DNA of 64,000 nt from Motacilla alba alba (GCF_015832195.1 NC_052027.1:11280149-11344148); one strand, 5' to 3'; shown: positions 27,898 through 40,620, numbered from the stretch's first letter. Notes: generated by a model not told the origin, from the letters alone. Made by a program: numbers and translations.

Positions 27898-27982
27898 AAT
27901 CATAGAATGGTTTGGGTTGAAAGGGACTTTAAAGATCACCTAGCTCCAACCCCCCTGTCATGGTCAGGGACACCTTCCAGGA
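27898..27982 (-). mobile_element. CR1 LINE 3'-end fragment
   Basis: The plus strand reads AATCATAGAATGGTTTGGGT followed by the AAGGGACTTTAAAGATCACC and AACCCCCCTGTCATGGTCAG blocks. This is the reverse complement of the conserved 3' terminus of avian CR1 elements, including the start of the ATTCTATG-type terminal repeat. Only about 85 bp remain, so the copy is extremely 5'-truncated. It is better preserved than the copy at 9470-10400 and so probably younger. Its orientation matches that of MGLL. Confidence 0.93.
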
Positions 27983-29934
27983 AGAGAGATGTAAATAAAG
28001 AAGGAGCAAGAAAGGTGACACTTCATCTGCTCTGTGAAGTCAAGATACTATGTTATTATAACTTTTTAATAAAGCCCTGTCTGTGCAATTCCTAGTTGTA
28101 TGGCAAGGGTTTAAAGAAAGACTTCAATTCCCTGAAATACTTAGACCCAATAATACTGTTTGTGGCCAGGCAATTCCACTCCTAATGTGCAACTCCTGAT
28201 TGCTTCCTGCACTGAGTCAATTGCCCATCCTCACTTTTGCCTTCCTGATCCAATTTTGTCAGCAGCCTTCTGTGTTGGCAGAGATCTTAATTGGTTTTCC
28301 TTAACTAACTGACAAACTCGTTATAAGTTCAGATGTCAGAGGTAGCATGAGTCTCTAAATTGCCAAGTTTTTCCACATGATTTTCCAAAAATCTAGGGTG
28401 GAATTATCCCATAAACTTAGAGACAGAAACTCAAGGATTTATTTCTTAATCATAAAGGGCTTATGTATATTTTAACATATTTTGAGATTAAACACATTAA
28501 TTTCCAATGAAATCTTGGCACATCCCAGTGGTGCACTTCAGCCTTGCCCAGCTATGAGAGGAATCTTTGCAGCAAGAGGCTTTACAGGCTCTGTCAAAAT
28601 CAATATCAGCAGCTACTCCTCTGGGAAATTAGGAATGTCACAGGCAAAGCGTTTGCCAAGGCTTTCAGCATGTTCCAATTAATTTACTATTCCATGTTTG
28701 CTGTAGACCTGAGGTAGGAGGGAAAGTTGACTGTAAGCAGCTAAACATGAGACATGGAATGCTGCTAAGACAATGATCACTGCAACAGGAGCTTTAAAGG
28801 CTGAAATGTTTATTCATGTTTTGGACCAAAGTGAATTTTAGTCACAGGTGAGGTTCAATGGCTTACCTACAGATGACTTAAGAGCTGGATACAGACTTTA
28901 GCCTATGGCTGCCAAATCAATGTGTGTTATTTCTTGTCTGCACTGAGCCAATCTGGGCATCCAAAGGCTTTAGTTACTGCAGGCTTGGTTCCTAAAATGT
29001 TATTTCATTTCTAACACCCAGGCAGCTTCACCTCTCACAGTGAGAGCTGCCATGCTAACACATATAAGGAACCTACCTGCCATGAGTTTTAATCACTGCC
29101 CTGTTGATTTGCTCTCAAAAAGGGCTGGATGTAATAGGTTTAAGCTCCAGAATGTGAATGGGGACCTGTCCAACTGGAGGTGCAACTACTAGAATAAAGA
29201 TGGGTGGTAACAATAAAAAAAAAAAAAAGACTAGTTAGTTAGATGAGTCCTTGGCTGCAATCATTTTAGATACAGGCAAAGAAAGCCAAAGGCATGTGGG
29301 ATGTCTTTTCTGCAGAAAAGCTTAAAATAGAAAAGGAAATCAATACTCATTTACAGTATCTGGCAGTCACTGAACCAAAACATACATGTACACCTACAGC
29401 TGAGCAGAAATAACAACATTTATTTAAACCACAAGCTGTTATTCTGCTGCAGGAATGCTGTGTTTCATGTGGAACACTTCACCAGAGACTGTACCACATA
29501 TTTCTGACCATTTTTAAAAAGTCTCAACAATATCCAGAGCAAATACTTTCAATACCACGGTTATTAACCCCACCAGCCAGGCCAGCTTCGACTCCTTCCA
29601 TTCCTGACAAAGAAAGAGTGAGAGCTGGTGTGGAGGAGAATGTGCCCAGCAGGAAGCAAACTTCTGATGGGCAGAACCCTTAAATAATGCTTCAGAAGAG
29701 AAATGTAAACCTGTGTGTAAAAATGAGGCAATGTTTCCACTATGCAAAATTACAGGCTTCGAAGGAAGGAGTAGAGTTTAACAAATCAGCATTCCCCAAA
29801 CACCGAAAGCGAAATGAAATGTAAACAAAGTGAATCTGCTGATTGCTTGTTTTTTTCCATTCCCCAGCTCTGAGAAATGTGACCAGTAAATAAACAGGAT
29901 AAATAATAACAGCAGCTGGCTTTTGTACAACACT

Positions 29935-30175
29935 CCTCATACAGAAAACCCAAAATGCTTTACAAATGGTACAACCAGGCTGCTTGCAGAGGTCACACAA
30001 GGCAGAGATGAGTGGCACCTCAAGAGATTCTCTGATCCATTACCCCATCCCAAGCAAGGATCAACCCTTCTTCCCACTGCCACATGAACTGAAGCACAGA
30101 GGTAAAAAGCCTTTCCTGTGGCAACACAGCATGCCAGAGGCAATGATGGGCACACAGCATGAGTAAAAACCTGAC
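29935..30175 (+). repeat. MIR/CORE-SINE-like ancient remnant
   Basis: The text resembles the conserved parts of MIR in the right order: AAAATGCTTTACAAATGG near 29951, GAACTGAAGCACAGAGGTAA near 30086, and a CACAGC block near 30125. Divergence is high, as expected for a pre-avian SINE. The assignment rests on recalled consensus text and is tentative. Confidence 0.45.
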
Positions 30176-33100
30176 TCTAAAGCAGCCAGCAGGAGCTTAG
30201 CAGCAGAGTTAAGGTATCACCATGGGCTCCCTGTGCTACATGGAAGGGGGCCACAGTGAACCTGGAAAAAACAAAGTCAATTAAAAAAAATCTTTCTGTC
30301 CTAATGAATTTGTGGGCATCTAATAATGTCAGAGAGACGTTCTGTGCATTTTCAGGACAAGCTGGGTTGAGATGCTCCACATCCCTCGTTTGAGGAGGGA
30401 CAGAGGATGACTGAATGCTGATTGCTTGAATGTCTTTTTAACAACGTGAGATTATGAATGCTGCTTAGAATACAGATTTTAATGCTCCAAATATTGTAGA
30501 CTAGCTCTCACATAAAATTGAAAAAAATGAAGAAAAAGCTTAGCCATTAAGTCAGCTGGATGTTATCTTACAGAAATTTAATTACTTACTGCTTCCTTGT
30601 CACTCCTAATGCCTTTCACCCAGCAAATTAAACCATTGCAGATTTCTGGAATTGACAATTGAATTTGAAAGCCAACTGAGATAGTTTTGAAAATAAAAGT
30701 TAAAACTATGTTGAAAAATTATAAAAATAAGCTAATCTTGTCTGTTGGTGAACCAACTAACCTGCTGATATCTACTGCAAATTAAACCAAATTCTGTTTT
30801 AAAGAAAGGCCAATGATTTAGGTCTTATTCCCTCACTCTGCAAGCTTCAAGCTCGAGTAAGGAAGAAAGAAAACATACAGAACAAGACATTTATCACAGG
30901 TCAGACAGACATCTGAAAAAGATCAGCAATCTTTCTTGCACACCAAATCTATAATAGTTTGTACATTTTTTCCTTACCTATCTGTACACAACACCAGAGC
31001 AAACAATTACTACCCCATTACTGCTGAATGTTTGGCTTTAGCCCAGTTGTCAATGTTTTGTCCCCCTTTTCCCCCTGTTCTTTCTTTTCAACAATTGCCA
31101 CTGAGACAATTTACTTGTAGCAGAAGTAAACTAATTCAGCAGAGAACAACTAATTCATCGCTTAGGAGATTTGATTTAAAATCTCTCTTCAAACATCAAG
31201 CATTCTTTAACCACCAGCTGCTCAAGAAATAACTCACTTTCTCTGGCAACTTTCATCTAGAGACTCCAGCCTCAATTTGTATCACTTGACTGGATGACTA
31301 CACACAATTGTAGACAAGGAAATAAAAGTATGGATAAATTCTAAGTCTGATTCTGTAAATCACTGGTCATTGTGTCCAATGATTGTCTTGACCATGTTTT
31401 GCCTGTTCTCTGCTCCTCCTTGCCTCCTTTTTTTCTGTTTCTGACACTAAATTCTCAAGGTCTAGCAAGTTGCCTTTGCCACCACTCAGTATGGAAGAAT
31501 TCAGAGCCTTCCATCATCAAGTGAGTGCCTGCCAAACAGAAACAAAGATAGTTTCTGGCTGCAGAGCCAGTGTCTGACACAGAAGGGGGGACTCTTTCAT
31601 GCCAGTGGAAGTACTCATGAAGTTTGGTGTTACTCAAGGTTCTGGGACATTGAAAACTGCTACAAAAAGAGTGAATCTCTTCAGACACAAACATACTGCA
31701 TCTTTCTGAGAGGAATGAACACATTCCTAAGCAGAAAAAGACCAAGACCGAGCCCTATCCTCTCTCCTGCTGATGGGGATATCCCATAGGGGCATGCTTG
31801 GAGGCAGGTAAATGTGACTGCAGTGCCGTGGCCACCAGGACAGCTTCCACCAGCTGTTTCCTTCGTGGCTCCAAGGCCACACCTTGGTACCCCTGTCTGG
31901 GCAGTGAGTCTGGTCATCTTGGGGATGCCTTCCTGCCACAACCACCCAATGACTCCCCCAAGTCTGGTTGCTTTAGAAGACATTTGAGGTTGGGACTGGC
32001 CCAAGGTTGGTATTTGGGATTGCTGCACCAGTATTTTTCTTTCAGTTAACATCAGTGAAACTGTATTGGTCTGCAAGAGGAAACCCTAGAGGACATATAA
32101 TTCTAATGATGTCTAAAAACTTTACTTATCCTGATGTTTGCTGATTTCCTTCTTTCCTGTTATGGATAATAAGTCATACTGACACAGCGTCAGAATGTCT
32201 GTGCTGTGGAGTTCAGGACAGGGATGGCTGGGTGTAATTAAGGATGTAACTGGGGTGGGATGAAGTAAAAGACCTGCCTAAGCATATCTTTAGGAACCTC
32301 ATGGGCAAGATGCAACACTATCTCCTTGGATACCTGGAATAATCAGCCATTTGCTATCAGGGCTGTGTCACATCTCTTGCACAAGGGACAATAGGAGGGT
32401 TCAAACACTGGTGGCTTCCATTCAAGTGGGAACACATTAGGACAATGACACGCCTGAACCTAGGGAAGGCAGCTCAGCCAAATATGTCTGCAGGGACAGC
32501 TCTTAGAACAATGCAATTTCCCTAGCAGAACAAAGAGGTCAGATGTTCACCCTGACTTGAAAAAGGACAAAGTCACAGCAGTCTGAAGGGAACTTGCAAG
32601 GCCAACTCCTCTGCTACAGACATCTAGAAAAAATAGCCTCTTCCAGCCAGAACATCTGTACAGCCAGTTCTTGTAGATGTATTCACACTGATCTAAAAGA
32701 GCTGCTGTGTGTTCCCAAGAGATGTTCCAAGAGTGCTGGAGAAATTGAAGGAAGGAACTATGTGCAGCTCTTTTATTATTTTCACTAAACCCATATATTC
32801 CTCATAGCAGTGAAGTAAAGTGCTCTTGCATCTGGAACCTTACTATGATCACCGAATTGTCTGCTTCAGCTATTGTGTCACTACCAACAAATGGCTGGTT
32901 CAGAGCATTCCCAGTCTGATGAGATAAAAAGAGGTCAGTGGAGGGTCTGCCCAGGTTAAAGATCTCTAAATGCTGAGTGACCAACTTGGGCATCCATTGG
33001 AGTCATGGCACAAAGCCAGTAATGATCATCATGCTTGTATTCCAATTAAAAGCAAATGAACTGTTTGTTTTACAGGTGCCAGGTTTGCTTATCCTTCAGT

Positions 33101-36100
33101 ATCTGGCAGAATAATGAGCAGAAAAATTATCTTTACAACACTATCTTTAGACCATTTTTCTTCTTTTCTCCTATTTCTACCTCTGCTTCTTATATTCACC
33201 ATGCTGGACAGCATTATTTCAAATTCATCAGGTAGCACACAGAACCAATGCTGATTTTGCTTTTTTTTTTTTGCTGCTTTCGGGATCAGGACGAAATATT
33301 ACTGCTTTGTGACTCACAACGGGGAACTCCAAAAGTCACTTTGTTCCCAGATACTGATGTCACAAAGTTGTACACCTATGCTCTGAAGCAGATCCTAACA
33401 GGGCAATGAGCAAAAGGAACAGTTTAATTGCAATTGTTATTCCATTTGCTATTCACCTTTTCCCTTGGTTTCTGTGGAATACAGAAACCAAGGAAGGCAG
33501 ATTTGCTTGTGGTGGACATTCCTGTGGAGACTGAAAAAAAATTATGATACCAGAGAAGCCTGTTGGAAGTATCTGCAGTGAGAACCAAAGCAGCTCCCCT
33601 GTCTGTCAGAGGCCCTCTCACACAAAGCTGGTTTGCTAATTTGCCCATCCTCTGGAACCACATAAGGAATCATAAAAGGATGTCTCCATTCACAGTGAAT
33701 AACACAGTCACATGGAGCAAAGATAACAGAGGCATTAAAGGGACACATACACAGCTGATGAGAAGAAGGGATGCTTTAGAAACTCAGGCAGTAGCAATAC
33801 AGCAAGCAAAGCCTGGAATGTTGATTTGACAATGATCATTGTCATTTCCCTTTGCAGTGTGTGCAATGGGATCAAAAAAAACAGAGGGAGCTGAATTCAT
33901 CCTATGGCAAACTGTGCTGACATAAGTCACTTTGCATCCTACAGATTTGGCTTTAATTTCAAGCTGACCTCATTAGTACAAACAAAGTGTTCTTCAAGAA
34001 TGACCCTGAATTAGAAACTGCTTTAAGTATTTCTAGAGACTAACACAATACGCTATAATTAAAGACATTATAATCAGTGCCTTGATTTCTCTGACTTCAC
34101 TCTGCCTTATGTATTTATTTGTTCATTCACTTTGGAAAGGTCTGAAAGTCAAATCCAATTTTGTTGTTTGCTCATGCTGGGAGCTGTGCTCTTCTTCTGG
34201 AAATTGCATGGAAGTGCTGGTAATGAGATGCCAAAACCATCAAGCAATATTTACAATTTAATGGCCAGTTCAAATACAAAAGCAATTTGTATTTCTGCAC
34301 CACAGGCACATCTGCAAAATCTTTGGGGAACAGAGAAATCTGTTTTCTCCTTATTGGCTTGGCCTTGCATTACTAACAATTCAGAAAGAATGGCAGGCGC
34401 TCTTCACAGAGTAAAAGAAATGTAAAAAGTAAATAGAGAAGTGGGTGCCTTTTGTTTGTTTAATTTTGTATTTTTGAACACATCTCAGGTGTAGAACAGA
34501 AAGAACTCTTAGAAAGGCACTGTTTACTCAGACAATTGCAACTCTGTTTACTTAAACTGTGCTCTTAAACGGTGTCTGAAGTTGAGCCAACCCACTCCAG
34601 TGTAAGTTAACAATGGCCCAGGAATGCCTCTGTGACCAGCAGGCAGAGAGCCACAGCGGATCCTGGCAACCCTCTAAGGCCACCCAGAGACCACTCTGTG
34701 AGAGACACTCTAGCACCACGCCAACTAGCCAGGTAATAGTTTCTCTTTGGTGCCTGAGGAAGCTCACATCCATAGATGTCTGGAAATCACATTTTCAAGT
34801 GCATCCTCTAGCTTCAAGTGTCTCAAGTGTCCAGCTTAAAGTGACTGATCTGCCAGGAGAGACTCGGGCATCACTCTACTCTGGCTGAAGTCAGCGGCAG
34901 CTACAGCTATGAGCACCTTTGAAACAATTACTCTGAGTCAATAAATCTTACAGGATTTACTTGAGATCAAGAAGAGGGGCTAAAAGTGCCCCACAAAAAC
35001 CTATTTGTGCTTATCTAGGTAGTGACAAGAATGGAGGAAGAATCTAGAAAAGGCTACAGGGATATAGACTGCAGAGAAAGAAGGTCACCTCTGAAGTTCC
35101 CCAGGCCCTTCAGGGGCCTCAAAGGAAATGTCTTGACTTCTCCTCCCAACTTTCCTTCCCCTTCCTCATCAGCTTCTATTCTTAGCAGCTTTGTCTGAGA
35201 ACTGGGAAAAGAACTTGGTTTCTTAATTCCTCACCTCCTGTTACCTCATATTTTGTCTCAGAGTGCTCAGGGTGGTGACAGAGGTTTAAGCCTTCCATGG
35301 AGCTGTGGCTTATGTTTACACAGTGACTGCTTTCCCATTAGGCTGAGTTTCTTTGGCTACTGGGACATGCTATAGGCATGAGATCAGTCCTGTTTGGTTC
35401 TAATGATTTAATTCCTTCAAACAACATTACAAAGACCTGGAAGTGCCATGCCTTGCCCAGATCCTAAGCGTTGCATTCAGCAGTGAGCACTTGGTGCCAA
35501 AGAGTTACCCATTTTCATGGTCTACAAGTTCTGCTGTTGGCATAAAACATGAAAATGACACCAGAGAACATATTGCTTTTCTTTCCTACTGCATTCAGCA
35601 AGGGGAGACCACTTCCACTTAATTACACTTTAAGATGGAACTGGCTCAACAAGTTGGGCAGCTTGAGGGCTGCTGGCCAGGGAAGCTGCACCTGCACTGC
35701 TGCCAGCAGGCAGCAAGAGAAGACGACACCCAGGCCCCAGCTCTGCTGTTGGGAGTGACTTCCCACGCCAAAAACAAGTGGAAAACACTGTCTTTCTTCT
35801 CCCTTAGTCCCATTACTCCTTACTCCATCTACCCCATCTAATCATTATGACATCTGAGTGCCTTTGTGTGTCAGCTTCCTGTGAAGTAATCACCTAAATC
35901 CCTCTCTGAAACAAAGCAGACCCTGCTGAGGAACTCACAATAGGTGCCTTTCACTGGCAGGACAACCTTGGCCTCAGTGGCACTTCTAACAAAGCTTCCA
36001 TATGTGCACCAGTATGGGCTGATCAGTCAGATCAACACCACACAGGATCAGAGCCTGGGTATTTGTGAACGTGAAGCAATAATGCCTCACAAAATTTCTC

Positions 36101-38525
36101 CATCTTCCTGAAAAAATAGGTTCTTTGGTGTTGTTTTTTTAAAATATGCTATGACACATTTATCTGCTACAGATTTTATCCACATTTATGAGTCTGTTCA
36201 ACGAGATAAAAAAGAAGCACCAGTTCCAAGGGGTGGTGCCAGTCATCCCCACTTTCAGAGACTGCCTGGCCATTGTCTGCTCTTCAAGCCCAGGCTAGGA
36301 CTACTTTTTAATATTTCCTTTGGCAGACATCCTGGGTTTTCCCCCTCCCTGGGGGAGGGATCAAGGGCGATAAGTTCTATTCTAATAGAAGACAAGTCAA
36401 TGATAATCTTTGGGCATCTGCAGTGAAGAGGTATTTCTACAGCTCTAGCTGGGATTAGGCACATAATGGATCAATGAAAGATCTCACCGTTTGATGGTTA
36501 TAGCATCATTCATTAGTGTTAAGATTTGAACCTGAATCAACAATTGAGTTAGAAGATTGAAAGAATTGCTTTCAGTATTTGAAATAAATTGTAACAGGCC
36601 TGTAAAAGTCCCCTGAGGTGTCTTGCTTTCTCTCCCTATACATATATATAGAGAGAGATTGGTTTTGCTGAATGCTTAAAATTAGATGAAAGTTGCTGAG
36701 CCTCTACACAGGAAGAAGAAAAAGCAGATCTTCTTATGTAAAGTGAAAGGGGGCAAAATAATGTATTTTTGGTTTGCCTATCAAAGCACTTCAAGAGCAA
36801 TCTTGATCACAGGATCCAGGCACTGAATTGTTATTCAGTCACTTACCATCTCTCATATATAACATGAAGAGCTAATAATAAACAATACGCCCCCTCCTTA
36901 TACACAAACATGCAAACACACACACAGGAGCTCCTTGTAAATGAGCAACACTGATCCCATCCACTTTTCTTGTCACAAAACTGGGACAAGCTCACTCTTA
37001 ATTAACTGCTTGGTGCACAGACCGCTAAAAAAAATTAACTACCCAGAGGACTTAGACACCAAGTTTTCATTCTCAGCTCCTTATCATTACTGGAACAAAG
37101 ACCCATCCACCCACCACTAATTTGGTAAGAAATTAAATGTGATAAAAAAGCAGTTCCACAACTGGGTGATGAATGTTATGTGTAGTTAATGATTAATTAC
37201 CATTATAATACAAAACAACCTGGTTTCACTGTAGAACCTTGATTTCATAGCATTATTTTTCCATAAAGGCAATCTTCAGGTGGGTGCAAAGACTATGTAA
37301 TGCATCACTGCCAAAAACCTTCCTCCTTATTTCTGAAAGGCAGCGAGTAGAAGCAACTATAAAATGCCCTGTAGACCAGGAGATCTTGAACCAGAACTGT
37401 GTCCTACAGCCCAACCTGGGCAATGGAGCTATGGTGGGGTGGCTGCACTGTCCTCCCCTCTGGGGCCAGTATATTTTGGTGCTTGCCCACTCTCTATATT
37501 GCCTGCATGTTAACCCAGCCCTATGTTATTCCCATTGTCCCTTAGTTTTGTAGGCATAAGCCCCAAGGCCAGCTAACTTGGACGCGTCTCCCTCTCTCAG
37601 AGCAGCTGCCAGGCTGGTTTGGGCAGAGGATGGTGTCTAACCTGTTGGGTCATCAGGATAAAGTTTAACTCCCTACTACAGATTGAACAACTTGTTCCCG
37701 GGACTGTTTTCTAGCTATATAAAATCAACACAGCTCTTCCTGTTGGCTTGCAGAAAAAGAAAACAATTAAGCAATATCCAGATTTTTATGAAGTAGATAC
37801 CTACAGAGCTAGTGGCAGCACAAATACATGCCAAGACAGCAGATACTGGAAGAAGAAAGATCACAACTACAGGATCAGATCACAACTAGCACAGAAAGCT
37901 GTTAAAGAGATTTTTTAAATTAGGACAAAAATATTAGAAAAAATTCTAATCTGATACTTTGTCTGTGTCAGGTCAGTTTAGAAATTGCAATTGCCAGTGA
38001 GAGAGCTCCCTGAATCATTTACTAAGTATAAATAATTTAAAACCAGTCAAAAAGCAATGCAGTCAAACATTCTGCCTGTTGCCTTGCTATTACTACTGGA
38101 ACTGAATTCAGATGCTGATTTAAAGTTTGTTGACAATGAGAAAATCAGGAAGAGTGAACATTCCAAAGCCTGTATCTGTGTCCTCCCTGACTGCCTGTGC
38201 TATTAGTTTTGGGATAGCTGTTTACTGCTAATAGGTATCAGCCACCTGCCAGAGCCGCTTGGTAGAATATTGAACTGCCAACCAAGCCAGCTGTGCATGC
38301 AATGACAGTAGCTCCACATTTTATATCTACAAGGCTGACTCGAGCAAGTTAAGGTTTGGAGAATGCAATTTTTACAATAGGGACTTTCTCAGTTGAGAGA
38401 AAGCTCGCTTAGGGGCTCTATAAAGCTCCATGTACCCGGCCCTGTAATGCCAGTCAACCTATAAACAATAATTGCATTAACAGAGTCGTATTTAGTGATA
38501 GTAGAAAGGACATTTGCTTGCAAGT

Positions 38526-38531
38526 GCTCAC
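38526..38531 (-). promoter_or_regulatory. Splice donor of first MGLL coding exon
   Basis: On the minus strand the exon ends ...CCCAG and is followed by GTGAGC, a good vertebrate 5' splice site. It leaves two bases (AG) of an Arg codon that the exon at 18904-19010 completes with G. Confidence 0.93.
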
Positions 38532-38670
38532 CTGGGAGATGCTTCTGGCTTCCAATACCTGCAGAAGAGGTACTGCCCATCAGCATTGATGATATGGGGC
38601 AGATCCTTGTATGGGATGTTTTGAGGACTCCGCTTTGGCGAACTTTCCTCTGGCATTCTGGAAGAATGAC
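38532..38670 (-). CDS. MGLL: MGLL first coding exon, residues 1-41 and start codon
   Basis: On the minus strand this 139 bp exon has 14 bases of 5' leader, then ATG at 38656-38654, then 125 coding bases. The peptide begins [20 protein letters not shown], continues with [20 protein letters not shown], and ends at Pro41 plus two bases of the next codon. This is the monoglyceride lipase N-terminus with only conservative differences from the mammalian protein, and the residue numbering matches the human 303-residue form. The acceptor is a strong pyrimidine tract ending CACCTTGCAG just above 38670. The ATG has A at -3. Codons upstream of the ATG in this exon are open (HSSR), so an N-terminally extended isoform, as in mammals, cannot be excluded. 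Other open frames over this exon are shadows. Confidence 0.97.
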
Positions 38671-39739
38671 CTGCAAGGTGTTAGAAGAAACAAGACATAC
38701 TTTAAAATAGGTGGAAACAAGATAAAAGCTGATGGGCTTGGCAGCCACAGACACTCAAGAAAGTCAATCATTAAGGCAAGTACCACTGATGGGAGGCTGC
38801 TCCCAAAACAACAGCCAAAGCCCCCCAAAATCACTGCTTTAAAACAGAAATGTAGCAAATGTTTCTGCTCAGAAAAGGCTCACATTTAGAGGTAGAGCAT
38901 TGAGGGGGGGAGGGAGCAAGAAGAAGGGAAGGGCAATCCACCATCAGTACTTAATTTACAGCTTTCTATTCCACACTTCTCCCATCTGACTTTATTTTGC
39001 ATCATTTTGTGAAGCGAATCCTAAAGAGAATATTTTAACTGCAATCAAGAGCAAATTATGCAGCAATCGCTACAGATATGAAAAGACAGCTGCATAAAAG
39101 ATTTATCTCTGGCGGAACATCTCCAAAGAACAGTGGTGGGTACACAGCAGAGGTATCTGCCACCGTGTCATCATTAAGATCTTCTCTGACATCTCAGACA
39201 GGAAGGTGGCGGCGGCGGGGAGCAAAACATTTCCAAGAGAATTTGCCACAAACCTGTTTTCATCCTGTGCAAGGGTTTGCATTCTAGTGAGGAGCCGGCA
39301 TCGCAAGTCAAACGCAAGCAGATGAGGCTTTTTGCATCGCGCTGCGGAGCCGCGTTCACAGCCCGGCAGCCCCGCGGCTCCCGGCGGGCGCCCGGCGGGT
39401 CCCTCCCGGCGCTGCGCGGGGCTCGCCCCGGCTCCTCTCCCCGGCTCGCTCGCTCTTTGAGGAAAGTCGCTTGGGTAATTCACCACTTCTGGTTCATCAC
39501 TTTTTTTTTTTTTTTTTCTTCTCAAACAAATTGCGTGTGCGGGCTGAAGTGGCGGTGGTGGGAGGGGAGGCTGGGAAGGGTTGGGGAGAGGGAGGGCTGG
39601 CGGGTGGGAAAGCTGCAGTCCACTTCCAGAAGCTGCTGCACGTACATCAAAGGCACCTTGAACACATGCAGCTGGAGCAGCTCACAAAGTTCCTGCCGCG
39701 GCAGGTTGTTTGCAACTTTACTTCCTTCCTGCCACTTAC
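38671..39739 (-). other. Presumed MGLL first intron
   Basis: This is about 1.1 kb between the acceptor of the first coding exon and the best donor-like site on the minus strand of the CpG island (GTAAGT at 39734-39739). The half nearer the coding exon is AT-moderate; CpG density rises sharply from about 39180. The extent depends on the unproven exon 1 donor. Confidence 0.4.
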
Positions 39740-40090
39740 AGTTCGGAGGCCGCGGCGACGGGGGGAGGCGAGGGAGGGGGAGACCTTTCCTCAAAGCGAT
39801 CCCCGCTGCGAAGCCATCTCTCGTGTAAGCGCAACTTCCCCAGCCCCGCGCTGCCAGGCGGCGAGCGGGAGGGAGGGGAGGAGGAGGAGGAGGAGGAGGA
39901 GAGGGAGGAGGGACGATCCAAGCACCGACGCGATGCCAGGTCGCCAGCCCCGCACACACATCCTCCTGCCGCGGCCGGGCGCGGCGGCCCCGCGTCCGCC
40001 CGCGGAGCCGAAGCGCGGTGGCTCCACCGCACGGTGCGCACGGGCTGCTCCCGGAGACAGCGAGACAGCGGCGGAAGGGCGGCGGGCGGG

Positions 40091-40148
40091 TGGGTGGATG
40101 GATGGAGGATGCACGGATGCGTGGATGGATGAAAGGATGGATGGAGGG
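40091..40148. repeat. Imperfect GGAT tetranucleotide tract
   Basis: Repeated GGATGGATG units interrupted by GAGGATGCACGGATGCGT lie inside the CpG island. It translates as WMDG/WMEG-like peptides in spurious frames. Confidence 0.8.
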
Positions 40149-40329
40149 GCGGGCGGCGCTGCCGCGCCCTCGGCTGGGCTGGGCCGGGCTGGGCGGGCAG
40201 CGGGGGAGCCCCGCGGTGCCCCCGGGCTGCCCGGCCGCGGAGAGGGCGGAGGCACGGCCGCCCCCTTCCTCGCTGCCCTCCCGCGGGGGCTCCGCACCGG
40301 CTCCGCCGCCGCCCCGTGGGCTGATGCGG

Positions 40330-40423
40330 CTCCCGCAGCCCCCGGCCCCGGCATCTGGGCACAGGAGCGGCCGCAGCGCTCCCGCAGCCCCCGGCCCCGG
40401 CACCTGGGCACAGGAGCGGCCGC
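40330..40423. repeat. 45 bp direct duplication in the CpG island, period 49
   Basis: A block starting CTCCCGCAGCCCCCGGCCCC at 40330-40374 recurs at 40379-40423 with one T/C difference, separated by 4 bp. Each copy ends in GAGCGGCCGC and contains a NotI-type site. It would duplicate GC-box-like motifs in the presumed promoter. Confidence 0.9.
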
Positions 40424-40459
40424 TCTGCTGCTGCGGGCTGGGGGACAGCCGAGACACCC

Positions 40460-40486
40460 GGGGGGGGGGGGGGGGGGGGGGGGGGG
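40460..40486. repeat. Poly(G) run of 27
   Basis: Twenty-seven consecutive G residues follow GACACCC. A run this long can form G-quadruplexes and is a known trouble spot for sequencing and assembly, so its true length is uncertain. Confidence 0.9.
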
Positions 40487-40620
40487 CTGCTCGCGCAGAA
40501 TTTCAGAGAGGATGTCGTGGAGCCGTGCTGCCTCCTGGGCATCCCGCTCCGAACAGCTCCTTGGGATCCCAACACCAAACTTCGCTGTTTGCGTTTAACG
40601 TGCACCTCTTCAGGCTTTGA

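Larger units (their letters stand above)
19011..38531 (-). other. MGLL intron of 19.5 kb between the two coding exons
   Basis: This intron runs from the donor GTGAGC at 38526-38531 to the acceptor ending at 19011. It separates residue 41 from residue 43 of MGLL with the Arg codon split across it (two bases plus one). It holds a short CR1 tail at 27898-27982, a MIR-like fossil at about 29935-30175, a 15 bp duplication at 20641-20670, short A runs (for example 29216-29229) and otherwise unremarkable sequence. No additional exon, tRNA or microRNA-like hairpin was recognised by eye. Open frames in this region are short and show no family signature. Confidence 0.8.
39740..40460 (-). ncRNA. MGLL: Putative untranslated MGLL exon 1 (right border unknown)
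   Basis: The first coding exon begins with a splice acceptor, so a separate upstream exon must exist. The best donor on the minus strand of the CpG island is GTAAGT at 39734-39739, which would end an exon at 39740 with ...CCGAACT. The base before the donor is T rather than the preferred G. Weaker alternatives are a GTTTGT near 39252 and a GTGAGC near 39679. The transcription start cannot be read from sequence; the right coordinate is only a placeholder within the island. The entry marks 5' untranslated sequence, not a separate RNA gene. Confidence 0.3.
39180..40620. promoter_or_regulatory. CpG island, likely MGLL promoter region
   Basis: GC content and CpG density rise abruptly, with many GGGCGG/CCGCCC Sp1-type boxes, GGA and GGAT microsatellite tracts (about 39878-39905 and 40091-40148), an internal 45 bp duplication and a 27-base G run. 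The island sits just upstream of the first MGLL coding exon on the minus strand, where a TATA-less CpG promoter is expected. Long open frames on both strands (up to about 375 codons) come from stop-codon scarcity in GC-rich DNA. Their Pro, Arg, Gly and Ala-rich translations, dominated by microsatellites, match no protein family I know. Divergent transcription toward the plus strand is possible but not shown. Confidence 0.75.
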
